From positions 1 through 30,010 of the forward strand of contig CAJKMT010000013.1 in NCBI GenBank assembly GCA_905201055.1: 30,010 nt of DNA, in the 5' to 3' direction. Origin of the DNA: an uncultured Sutterella sp. Lineage in GTDB: Bacteria; Pseudomonadota; Gammaproteobacteria; Burkholderiales; Burkholderiaceae_F. Positions 22,321 through 29,962 of the stretch are shown here, piece after piece (position 1 is the first letter of the stretch; each line of letters begins with the position of its first letter). The position numbers and the translations under genes are program-made. The notes below the pieces were generated by a model that saw only the letters and a program-made list of their open reading frames with translations, made no database searches and was not told the DNA's origin.

Positions 22321-23478
22321 TTAAAAAGCGTAGCCGATACCCAAATTAAAACTTGTATTGGCGGGTTTAAAGCGTCCTTCAAGATGACCGTTTTCCCCGT
22401 ATCGCACATCACGGAAGAAGGGGAAGTTTACAGTCATATCCCCCATTACGCGCCATTGATCGGAAAGCGCCCAACTAAAACCGGTTTGTACAACGGGGTT
22501 GATACTGTGTTCTTTATAGTCGGCCTCTCCCCGAGATTTTAATTCGGAATAAGAGGCTCCGCCTCCAACATGCAATCTTAGGTTGTCAAGCACTTCAAAG
22601 TGATACTGAATTATGAGATTAGTGTTGGTGAGCCGATACTCGTTAACGTTGCGACCGTCTGACTTTAAGTCATGATCGCTTTGTTGATAGCTGAGATCCA
22701 GCGCCCAGTGCCGATCTAAGAAATGTCGGATGCCGAATTTAAAACCGGAATCAGAGCTTAGTGTAAAGCTGCCTGGGAAATCGCCGTCACCGCTGGAGAG
22801 GTCGGTCTTCACCCAAGAACCTTGCGCGTAGATCTCTGTTGTATTGGACCAGGCAGAAGCTGCACTTTCTGGCCAGGGTGCGAATCGTGTTGTTTGGTCA
22901 TCAAATTCAAATTTAGAGAAGAAGAAAAAGACGTTGGAAAACGGTATGTAAGTTGCATAAATATTAAAAAAATCAGTCCCTGCGCTCACTAAAGGTAAGG
23001 GGACAGGGATGGGCAGCCAGTTGTAATCTTGTCGAAAAGTAAATCCGGCGGTATAGCCTGCGCCTAAGTGAAAGCCCGAATTTGCAATGGGGAAGCGTGC
23101 AAGCCATGCATAACCGACAATGGGCTCTATTTCATAGTGTGAATCACGGAAAAACATCAGATACATCAGACGCTCGTTGCCACGCTCATCAATAATACCC
23201 CGTGAAATACCTGCGCCAAACGGGTAGGCATTTTCCTCATCCCGGTTGTCATAGTCCCAGCGGGGATGGTTTGTGTAAGCGGGTAACAAAAGTCCCGTAC
23301 GGCCATTTTCAATAATATCGTGCATGCCATTGAGCTGGTTGCCGATAAAGCCCGCATCGGGATAGGGGGAAGCAGCGCCCGGCAGCGTTTCGACGAAACT
23401 CTCAAGAAGAGTGGCATGCGAAGAAAGCGCAGTTAACGCGAGGGCGGTTGACAGAATAATATTTTTCTTAGAAAACAC
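22321..23478 (-). CDS. PagP lipid A acyltransferase fused to an OmpW-like beta-barrel
   Basis: 385 residues from a GTG at 23478 (AGGA ahead). Signal peptide 1-22. Residues 50-192 match PagP: catalytic His71 (TNHPRW), Asp112-Ser113 (FRDSHYEIEPI) and the stretch FHLGAGYTAGFTFRQDYNWLPIPVPLPLVSAG, ending in FFFSKFEF where E. coli PagP ends. PagP moves a palmitoyl chain from phospholipid to lipid A in the outer membrane. The E. coli ruler Gly88 aligns with Ala124 (VGYAW). A linker (193-213) leads to a second outer-membrane barrel (214-385) of OmpW/AlkL style, with alternating strands (SGFKFGIRHFLDRHWALDLSYQ, LRLHVGGGASY) and a terminal Phe for BAM. One chain with two barrels is unusual. The frame is continuous with no second signal peptide. 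Confidence 0.82.
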   Translation of the reverse strand: MFSKKNIILSTALALTALSSHATLLESFVETLPGAASPYPDAGFIGNQLNGMHDIIENGRTGLLLPAYTNHPRWDYDNRDEENAYPFGAGISRGIIDERGNERLMYLMFFRDSHYEIEPIVGYAWLARFPIANSGFHLGAGYTAGFTFRQDYNWLPIPVPLPLVSAGTDFFNIYATYIPFSNVFFFFSKFEFDDQTTRFAPWPESAASAWSNTTEIYAQGSWVKTDLSSGDGDFPGSFTLSSDSGFKFGIRHFLDRHWALDLSYQQSDHDLKSDGRNVNEYRLTNTNLIIQYHFEVLDNLRLHVGGGASYSELKSRGEADYKEHSINPVVQTGFSWALSDQWRVMGDMTVNFPFFRDVRYGENGHLEGRFKPANTSFNLGIGYAF

Positions 23479-23719
23479 CGAGAATCCTAATATCAGTTGA
23501 TTTTTAAAAATTGCTCAATTATTCCATCTTTCTAACATGTTCTCTACAACAATGGTGTTTCGAAAAGAGCAATTTTGTTTCGAGGATGATCTAAAAAAAG
23601 TGTTTGTTACGTTGAAACAAATTTTTTGACATGATTTTGAGTGTACCGGGCCGCCCCCGTCGACGTTAAAGCAGAAAAACATAGTAATCATTTTCAACTT
23701 CGCCTAAAATGCCCCCTTG

Positions 23720-24026
23720 GTAAAGTTCGCCACGATGATCGCGGGAACCTTGGGTTCACGAGGAAAGTCCGGACTCCACAGAGCACCGTAGCAGCTAACG
23801 GCTGCCTGCCGCAAGGTACGGATTAGAGCAACAGAGACGAGCCGGCGTAAGGGCCGGGTGAAACGGGCAATCTCTACGGGGAGCAACATCAAATAGGCAA
23901 CCGCTGATCCTGCTCGGGGAGGTTGCGGGTAGATGGCTTGAGGCAAGGCGTGAGTCTTGTCCTAGATGAATGATTGTCGGCCGAATTTCATATTCGGAAC
24001 ATAATCCGGCTTATCGGCGAACTTTG
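23720..24026 (+). ncRNA. rnpB: RNase P RNA, type A, reduced
   Basis: The catalytic RNA of RNase P, which trims tRNA 5' ends. Diagnostic bases: GAGGAAAGTCCGGACTCC (P4/J3-4 side), ACAGAGA, GGGTGAAA, GGAGCAA, AAATAGG, and CCTAGATGAATGA...AATCCGGCTTATCGG near the 3' end. Ends are set by P1: AAAGTTCGCC (23722-23731) with GGCGAACTTT (24016-24025). A TAAAAT -10 lies at 23705-23710. Length is about 305 bases against 377 in E. coli. P12 is a short hairpin (CCGGC-GTAA-GGGCCGG). Between GGGTGAAA and GGGGAGCAA only about 15 bases remain, so P13 and P14 appear absent. P18 is kept. I see no plain unpaired GGU in the P15 loop, but alignment there is uncertain. Confidence 0.93.
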
Positions 24027-24224
24027 CCTTCTCGTTTTCTCTTCCTGATTAGCTTTAGCCTTTAATCAAAAAAGCCTCAATACGTATGCCAACTCTTTTG
24101 GCAGAGAGTAGGATTGTCAGTTCAAAAGATAATCATTTTTGATTTTTTCTTTTTAGATCTACGATCTCTCGTTAGGTCGCTCGCGGGTGAAGGTATCGGT
24201 CAATGCTTTCATCCGCGTTTCTTT

Positions 24225-24259
24225 AAAAAAATCCCCGACAGGTACGAAGACCTTCGGGG
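24225..24259 (-). terminator. feo operon terminator
   Basis: On the minus strand CCCCGA/TCGGGG and AGGT/ACCT pair with a small bulge, followed by ATTTTTTT. It lies 55 bases beyond the feoB stop. The rest of the 287-base gap from rnpB (24027-24224) shows a TGCCAA/TTGGCA hairpin without U-tract near 24087 and nothing else I can support. Confidence 0.88.
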
Positions 24260-24313
24260 AAAGGGGCGGCGAGGTGCCCATCGCCGCCATTTCAGAGAAA
24301 GAAAGTTGTTTTG

Positions 24314-26674
24314 TTAGGCAACCGGAATGATCGGAATGATCTTCGGGCCCTTGCCCTTTTCTTTCTTGGCCATTGACTTCATCCAGCAATACATGCCGTA
24401 GAGAATGCCAAGCGCGACAACGATGCAGATGGTCGAATAAATCGGAGCGGCAGCAAAATTGGCGACACGATAGAAAATCGTGGCGGCAGAGTAGCCGAGA
24501 GCGAGTGTCCAGGCACAGGCAAAGATCGTCCACTTGGTGCCTACTTCACGATAAATAGCGGCCACAGCAGCCACGCACGGTACGTAAAGAAGAACCATCA
24601 AAAGGTATGCAAAGACTGCGGAGCTTGAACCAAAAAGTGTCTTAATGGTATCAATGGTGCCGAGGGCTACGCCTTGCTCTTCAGCAGCTGCGGCTTCATC
24701 GGAAAGGTCACCCACACTGATACCCAAAGGATCAGAGAAGGCTCCGGTTAAACCGGCAAAGTTTTCGCCGATTGTGCCGACCGCTTCGGAGAACGTGGCA
24801 GACAACGAGAAACCGCCCTCTTCTTCTGCCGGGACTTCTTCAGCGGCGGCATCGTCAGCAGCACTTTGAGCAGCGTTATTTGCAGCCATCGTGTCATACA
24901 GGGAATTTAATGTGCCGACCACGGCTTCTTTAGCAAAGATACCTGTAAAGACACCCACGGCGGCAGGCCAGTTTTCTTCCTGAATACCCATCGGTTCAAA
25001 GACAGGGACGATGGTCTTACCAACCTGAGACAAAACGGACTTTTCCGTATCTTCATTGCCGAAAGAGCCGTCGGTGCCCATGGAATTCAAGAATGCCAAA
25101 CAAGCCACAATGACCACGATCACTTTACCGGCACGGAACATGAAGGTGCGGACGCGATCCCACGTGCGAAGCATTACGCCCTTAATCGTCGGGATGTGGT
25201 ACGGAGGCATTTCCATCACAAAGGCGCTGGCAACACCGGGCAGGGCGGTGCGTTTTAAGAGATAACCCGTGAAAATAGCCGCGGCGATACCGATAAGGTA
25301 TAAACCGAAGACCAGGTTTTGTCCGTTTGTGGGCCAGAAAGCCGTGGCAAAGAGAACATAGACGGGCAAACGAGCACCGCAGCTCATAAAAGGCGTCATC
25401 ATGACGGTGATGATGCGGTCGCTGGCGCGATCCATCGTACGGGTAGCCATAATGGCAGGCACATTGCAGCCGAAACCGACCAAAAGCGGTACAAACGCTT
25501 TACCGGGAAGGCCAAGCGCACGCATCAGACGGTCCATCACAAAGGCTGCGCGAGCCATGTAGCCGGATTCTTCCAGGATGGCCAAAAACAGGAACATGAA
25601 GAAGACCACCGGAATGAAAGTGGAGATGGTTTGCAGACCGCCGCCGATACCGTTGGATAAGAATACGGTGAGCCATTGCGGTGTGCCCCAAGAGGCAAGC
25701 AGCTGACCGAGTCCGTCCACAAAAATACCGCCGACCAGAATATCGAAGAAGTCGATAAAGACAGCGCCGAAATTTTGCGTAAAAAGGAAGGTCACGTACA
25801 TGATCAGCAAAAAGATCGGCAGCCCCATCCAACGGTTCAAAATAATACGGTCGATACGGTCGGTTAAAGTCCCTGTGACATCACCCGCGCGCACAACACA
25901 CTTGTCTGCGATCTGAGCGACAAGTTCGTAGCGGGCATTCGTGATTTCGATATCGGTATTGCCTTCAAAATGTTGATCGGTTTTTTCAACAACCTCACGA
26001 ACCTTAGTGAGATTTCGGTCTTCAAACTTATTTTCAATCCCCGGCGCATGCTCAAGGAATTGAATGGCAAACCAACGACCGTTTTCTTTCAACCCCAACT
26101 GCGCAGAAATCTCATTGGCGGCGTTTTCGATCACCTCGTCATATTGAACCTTCACGTGTGTGGGGACGGGGAAGTCCAGGAACTGCACCAAAGCTTTTTT
26201 GAGTTCTTCAATGCCTTTGTTGCGGTTGGCGACAAGTCCGATCACCGGGCAGCCGAGTTGTTTTTGCAAAGCAGCTAAATCCAGTTTGATTTTGTGCTGC
26301 TTGGCAATATCGAGCATGTTGACGACGACAAGCATCGGCACCTGCATTTCGATTAACTGACTGGTTAAGTAGAGGTTGCGTTCGAGGTTGGAGGCGTCAA
26401 TGATATTGACTACGACTTGAGCTTCACCGGACAGGAGGTAGTCTCTGGCGACGATTTCATCTTCGCCGGACACAGAGGTTGGTGTGACGGAATAAATGCC
26501 GGGGAGGTCAACGACTTCAATATCATGACCTTCAAAAGAGAAATTGCCGGTTTTCTTATCAACCGTAACTCCGGGCCAGTTGCCCACGCGCTGCCGTGAT
26601 CCCGTCAGTGCATTAAAGAGGGTGGTTTTCCCACAGTTCGGATTGCCGATAAGGCTAATGGTGTGTTGACTCAT
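24314..26674 (-). CDS. feoB: Ferrous iron transporter FeoB
   Basis: 786 residues from MSQHTISLIGN at 26674, which has AAGGAG ahead; the ATG at 26692 overlaps the feoA stop without a ribosome site. N-terminal G domain: G1 GNPNCGKTT (10-18), WPGVTVDK, DLPGIYS and the NMLD specificity box. The membrane part has two Gate domains (SCGARLPVYVL, GCNVPAIMATRTMDRASDR) and a long Ala/Glu-rich cytoplasmic insert (about AAEEVPAEEEGG) between helices. It moves Fe2+ into the cytoplasm, mostly under low oxygen. Last gene of feoA-feoA-feoB; no feoC seen. Confidence 0.97.
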   Translation of the reverse strand: MSQHTISLIGNPNCGKTTLFNALTGSRQRVGNWPGVTVDKKTGNFSFEGHDIEVVDLPGIYSVTPTSVSGEDEIVARDYLLSGEAQVVVNIIDASNLERNLYLTSQLIEMQVPMLVVVNMLDIAKQHKIKLDLAALQKQLGCPVIGLVANRNKGIEELKKALVQFLDFPVPTHVKVQYDEVIENAANEISAQLGLKENGRWFAIQFLEHAPGIENKFEDRNLTKVREVVEKTDQHFEGNTDIEITNARYELVAQIADKCVVRAGDVTGTLTDRIDRIILNRWMGLPIFLLIMYVTFLFTQNFGAVFIDFFDILVGGIFVDGLGQLLASWGTPQWLTVFLSNGIGGGLQTISTFIPVVFFMFLFLAILEESGYMARAAFVMDRLMRALGLPGKAFVPLLVGFGCNVPAIMATRTMDRASDRIITVMMTPFMSCGARLPVYVLFATAFWPTNGQNLVFGLYLIGIAAAIFTGYLLKRTALPGVASAFVMEMPPYHIPTIKGVMLRTWDRVRTFMFRAGKVIVVIVACLAFLNSMGTDGSFGNEDTEKSVLSQVGKTIVPVFEPMGIQEENWPAAVGVFTGIFAKEAVVGTLNSLYDTMAANNAAQSAADDAAAEEVPAEEEGGFSLSATFSEAVGTIGENFAGLTGAFSDPLGISVGDLSDEAAAAEEQGVALGTIDTIKTLFGSSSAVFAYLLMVLLYVPCVAAVAAIYREVGTKWTIFACAWTLALGYSAATIFYRVANFAAAPIYSTICIVVALGILYGMYCWMKSMAKKEKGKGPKIIPIIPVA

Positions 26675-26691
26675 TGCTGTTGACTCCTTCA

Positions 26692-26922
26692 TTAACCGAT
26701 CGGTTCAATGTCAAGAATTTCTGCCTCATCTTTTCGAACGGTGATATGGCAGCCGCGAATGCGGATTTCAATGGGGTCGCCCAACGGGGCCACCCGAACA
26801 ATTTCGACTACGCTGCCGGGAGTGACGCCCAACATCAGCAAACGTCTGCGGTATTCCGGTGTGGATGTTGTCATGGATTTCACACGACCCTTAGCACCGA
26901 TTGTCATGTCTTTGAGCTGCAT
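26692..26922 (-). CDS. feoA: FeoA-domain protein (second copy)
   Basis: 76 residues, one SH3-like FeoA domain: MTIGAKGRVKSMTTSTPEYRRRLLMLGVTPGSVVEIVRVAPLGDPIEIRIRGCHITVRKDEAEILDIEPI. The LLMLGVTPG turn and the RGCHITVRKDEA strand are family signatures. Cytoplasmic partner of FeoB. Ends 17 bases before the feoB start and begins 12 bases after the first feoA stop. Confidence 0.95.
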   Translation of the reverse strand: MQLKDMTIGAKGRVKSMTTSTPEYRRRLLMLGVTPGSVVEIVRVAPLGDPIEIRIRGCHITVRKDEAEILDIEPIG

Positions 26923-26934
26923 GTCAGATTCCTT

Positions 26935-27174
26935 TTAATAAACAAAGATCTTTTGGGCCGTTTCGTAGTTGACACCGATTCGAGCGTCACCGATTGCCAA
27001 GAGAAGGGGCTCATTGAGTGCACGCTGCAAGACGCGCACTGTTCCACCCTGATGTAAGCCCAATTGGAACAGTTTTTCTTGTTCGTTCGCATCAAGCTTC
27101 ATTCGAACAACTGTCACTTCAGCCATCAGGTTTGACTCAGTAAGAGGAAAGATTCGAGACATAGTTTTCTTCAT
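26935..27174 (-). CDS. feoA: FeoA-domain protein (first copy)
   Basis: 79 residues by the first ATG (75 by the ATG at 27162, equally possible since ribosome sites are weak). FeoA fold with QLGLHQGGTVRVLQRALNEPLLLAIGDARIGVNYETAQKIFV. It differs clearly from the second copy, so not a recent duplicate. Two FeoA proteins may form a mixed complex with FeoB. It heads the operon after a control region with Fur-, FNR- and MarR-like sequences. Confidence 0.92.
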   Translation of the reverse strand: MKKTMSRIFPLTESNLMAEVTVVRMKLDANEQEKLFQLGLHQGGTVRVLQRALNEPLLLAIGDARIGVNYETAQKIFVY

Positions 27175-27189
27175 AATTAGTGCACCAAC

Positions 27190-27202
27190 GTTCGATATGA
27201 AC
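27190..27202 (-). promoter_or_regulatory. MarR-operator-like sequence upstream of feo
   Basis: GTTCGATATGAAC equals the marR operator GTTCGATATCGAAC minus one base, inside a wider inverted repeat AACGTTC-GATAT-GAACGTT (27187-27205). It ends 16 bases before the feoA start. The half-site spacing differs by one base, so binding by the same regulator is unproven. Confidence 0.45.
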
Positions 27203-27218
27203 GTTTAATAACCGCAAT

Positions 27219-27237
27219 CGTAATAGGAATTATTATC
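27219..27237 (-). promoter_or_regulatory. Candidate Fur box
   Basis: On the minus strand GATAATAATTCCTATTACG matches the 19-base Fur consensus at 12 positions, with a perfect left half (TGATAAT). Location upstream of feoA fits iron repression. AT-rich surroundings raise the chance of a false match. Confidence 0.5.
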
Positions 27238-27240
27238 AAT

Positions 27241-27512
27241 AGCAAGAGACTATTAAGGTTTTTTATTAAATTTATGAGATAACTGGGGAGGCTACAGAAA
27301 TAAACAAATCGATAAATATCAATCGATTAAGGAAATTTTGACGAGTTTTGAACTTCTTTTGAATAAGAATTGTTTTTGTTTAAAACCAGTTGAGGATTTT
27401 TTAAAATGCTTTAAAAATATATTTAACTATATGTAATTTATTGGAAATTAAAAATATTTTCGATAAAGAAGGGAATTTAACTTCAATATATTTTAGAAGC
27501 AGGAATTATTAT
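27241..27512. other. AT-rich intergenic region between mscS and feo
   Basis: Apart from the feo control sites no gene, RNA or further terminator is supported. It is very AT-rich with no frame of note. AGGAATTATTATCAA occurs twice, at 27225-27239 and 27501-27515, the second in the T-run of the mscS terminator. Confidence 0.6.
27309..27322 (-). promoter_or_regulatory. FNR-like box upstream of feo
   Basis: On the minus strand TTGAT-ATTT-ATCGA matches nine of ten FNR positions. With a class II arrangement the start would be near 27272, consistent with TTATCT at 27283-27278 as -10, and leave a leader of about 100 bases with the Fur- and MarR-like sites inside it. Confidence 0.55.
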
Positions 27513-27545
27513 CAAAAAAGATGCCTCAGCCGCTTAACTGAGGCA
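27513..27545 (-). terminator. mscS terminator
   Basis: TGCCTCAG (27522-27529) pairs with CTGAGGCA (27538-27545); on the minus strand the hairpin is followed by TCTTTTTT. It starts 10 bases after the mscS stop. Confidence 0.9.
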
Positions 27546-27555
27546 TGAATCAATT

Positions 27556-28926
27556 TTAGGAATCACTGCTGTTGGCGGCCTTGATTTTCAGTTCGCCCTT
27601 TAGAGTCACATCGCGGATTGTGTAGGGAATGGAAATCTTTTCGGCATTAAATCTTTCCAGTACCTCTTTCATGATCGTAGAGCGCAGAACAGAAGTGCCG
27701 TTTTCGGGGTCTTTTACCCAAAAACTCAGTTTTAAATTAATTCCGTCATTGCCGAAACCGGACACCACCGCCCAAGGAGTGGGTGAGGGGAGAATGCGAG
27801 CCTGACGTTTAGCAATCTCCACAAGAATGGCAAGGGCTCGATTAACATCGCACTCATAGCCGATACTGGTTTCAACGCTGGCCACTGAGGCGCGGTCCGT
27901 GAAGGTAAAGTTCTTGACGTTTTGAGTTACAAAGGTTTCATTTGGAATGATCATTTCTTCGCCTGAAAAATTGCGAAGTACGGAGTAGCGGGTTTTAATT
28001 TGAGTGATTTTCCCGTTAAAACCGGCAACTTCAACCGTATCGCCGATTTTCACCGAATGATCAAACAGGATGATAAAGCCGGAGATGTAATTGGAGGCGA
28101 TTTTCTGAAGGCCGAACCCGAGACCGACACCGATAGCACCGCCGAATACACTTAAAACGGTAAGGTCCAGTCCCATAGCAGAAAGGGACACTAAAACAGC
28201 GATTGCCATGAAACTGATATGAATCAGTCGGGACAATACGATTTTGAGATTGTTGTCGATGTCTTTTGCAGAATTGAGGGCGCTGTCGCAGAGGTTGGAG
28301 AGCCAGTGAGCAAGCAGCAGCGAGACCGCCACAGTGACAATGCCGACAAAAAGAGCCCAAAGCGTGAGCGAATCCGTTCCGATCGGTAGATTAATGGCAC
28401 GCACGGCCTGAATGAATTTCGGCAAAATACCCACGATTTCCAGAATGGCGAGTATCCAGAAAACGACATAGAGCGGTTTTTTAATTTGCTGCAGAATACT
28501 CTCGGCAGGAACAAAAGCGGCAAAGAGCTGAATCAGGAAAACCAACAGAGCCCAGGCATAAAAGACCTGATAACCGATGTTAATCAGATTAAAGCTCGAC
28601 TCGGGCAGCAGTTGTTGCTCGGCAATGACACTGGCCCCGAGCGACAGGAAAAGCGCAGCGAAAATTGAAAAGAGCAAACGTCTTACCAGCTGTACAGAGA
28701 AACGAAGCAGTTTATGACGGATCGTTTCTTGAGAAAAATAAGCTTCCCAACGCAGAAGCCTTATTGATAAAAGTCCGGATACCACCAACGACAGAACCAC
28801 AGCGCAAGCAATGGCAACGACCTGATACCAAAATAGGCTTTGAGAGACCTCGTAAACAATTAAATCTGAGGCTGAGTTAAAGAAGGTCAAAAAACTTTGC
28901 ACGGCGGAAGTATCCATAGAATTCAA
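27556..28926 (-). CDS. Mechanosensitive ion channel, MscS family
   Basis: 456 residues. N-terminal membrane helices (about 28-220, five to six) precede the conserved MscS pore and beta domain: GVGLGFGLQKIASNYISGFIILFDHSVKIGDTVEVAGFNGKITQIKTRYSVLRNFSGEEMIIPNE (starting about 281) and a C-terminal alpha/beta domain. It opens under membrane tension to release solutes in osmotic downshock. Larger than E. coli MscS (286) and closer to YbdG/YjeP-like medium forms. Start could also be the Met at codon 4. Monocistronic, with its own terminator. Confidence 0.94.
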   Translation of the reverse strand: MNSMDTSAVQSFLTFFNSASDLIVYEVSQSLFWYQVVAIACAVVLSLVVSGLLSIRLLRWEAYFSQETIRHKLLRFSVQLVRRLLFSIFAALFLSLGASVIAEQQLLPESSFNLINIGYQVFYAWALLVFLIQLFAAFVPAESILQQIKKPLYVVFWILAILEIVGILPKFIQAVRAINLPIGTDSLTLWALFVGIVTVAVSLLLAHWLSNLCDSALNSAKDIDNNLKIVLSRLIHISFMAIAVLVSLSAMGLDLTVLSVFGGAIGVGLGFGLQKIASNYISGFIILFDHSVKIGDTVEVAGFNGKITQIKTRYSVLRNFSGEEMIIPNETFVTQNVKNFTFTDRASVASVETSIGYECDVNRALAILVEIAKRQARILPSPTPWAVVSGFGNDGINLKLSFWVKDPENGTSVLRSTIMKEVLERFNAEKISIPYTIRDVTLKGELKIKAANSSDS

Positions 28927-29135
28927 ATCCCTCTTTTTGCTGTCGGTTCGGATTTTACTCGGCTAATTCCTGATTGTATCAAAGGCCTAAAATGCCTTGA
29001 ATTGACGATGGTGGAGAATGAAAATCTGACTTCTAGCAATCATAGTTTTAAGGCATGGGAAACATTGTCAATAAGTATTTGTTATTGAATGTTCAAATAT
29101 TGATAATCCTTTTAAACAAAAAGGAGGAAACGACA

Positions 29136-29906
29136 ATGGATGCACAAATGCTTCAAGGCAAGGTTGCCATCATCACCGGTGCCAGTTATGGCATGGGACG
29201 CACGATTGCGGAAGTCTTTGCCGAGGAGGGAGCCTCGGTGGTAATTACTGCCAGACATGCAGAACAACTCAATGAAGTGGTTGAAGGAATTCGTGCCAAA
29301 GGAGGTCGGGCTTTAGGTGTGGTTGCCGATGTATGTTCTACCGATGATACTAAGAAAGTCTTCAAGACCGCTATTGATGAATTCGGCGATCTAGATATTC
29401 TTATCAATAACGCGGGAATCGGCGAGCAAAAAATTATTGACGAGACTGATGATGAATGGATGATGTACGTAATGAACACTAATCTCGGCGGTCCGATGCG
29501 TTATATCCGTGAAGCGCTGAAAGTGTTTTTGCCGAAAAATGAGGGCTGCATCATTAATATCAGTTCTGTCAACGGAGCCAGACCATTTTGCGGTGCAACC
29601 TATACATCCACCAAAGGTGCCCTTAATACATTGACCAAAAACGTGGCAATGCGTCTGATTGAAACGAATATTCGCTGTAACGCAGTTGCCCCAGGCGCGA
29701 CGGTAACACCGGCTCATCTTGCTAACAAAGCAGGGGAACAGCCGGGCGGAAGCAAAATGCTGGATTGGAGCGGACACTTTGTCTACTTTCCCGGTCCCGA
29801 ATGTGAACCTATTGATCAGGCCTATGCTTGTTTGTATCTGGCCAGCAAAATGGGCAGACATGTCAAGGGACAGGTTATTCAGGTTTGCAACGGCGCTTTC
29901 CTGTAG
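29136..29906 (+). CDS. Short-chain dehydrogenase/reductase
   Basis: 256 residues from the ATG at 29136, behind AAGGAGG; an upstream frame from 29055 is rejected. Classical SDR motifs: TGASYGMGR (14-22) for NAD(P), NNAG (about 90), catalytic Ser in NISSVNG and YTSTK (YxxxK), then NAVAPGATVTPAH. The residue before the Tyr region and the long HFVYFPGPECEPIDQAY segment are not those of FabG, so a specialised oxidoreductase is likelier. Substrate unknown. Divergent from mscS; the 209-base gap between them shows TTGATAATCC but no site I can support. Confidence 0.92.
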   Translation: MDAQMLQGKVAIITGASYGMGRTIAEVFAEEGASVVITARHAEQLNEVVEGIRAKGGRALGVVADVCSTDDTKKVFKTAIDEFGDLDILINNAGIGEQKIIDETDDEWMMYVMNTNLGGPMRYIREALKVFLPKNEGCIINISSVNGARPFCGATYTSTKGALNTLTKNVAMRLIETNIRCNAVAPGATVTPAHLANKAGEQPGGSKMLDWSGHFVYFPGPECEPIDQAYACLYLASKMGRHVKGQVIQVCNGAFL

Positions 29907-29962
29907 TCGGTTCAGTCTGATAGTTTGAAATTCAGAAGCAGAGAGAGCCTACGAATTTATCA

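Noticed and set aside
23704..23946. Minus-strand 80-codon frame over rnpB
   Set aside because: Its sequence is fully explained by the conserved RNase P RNA.
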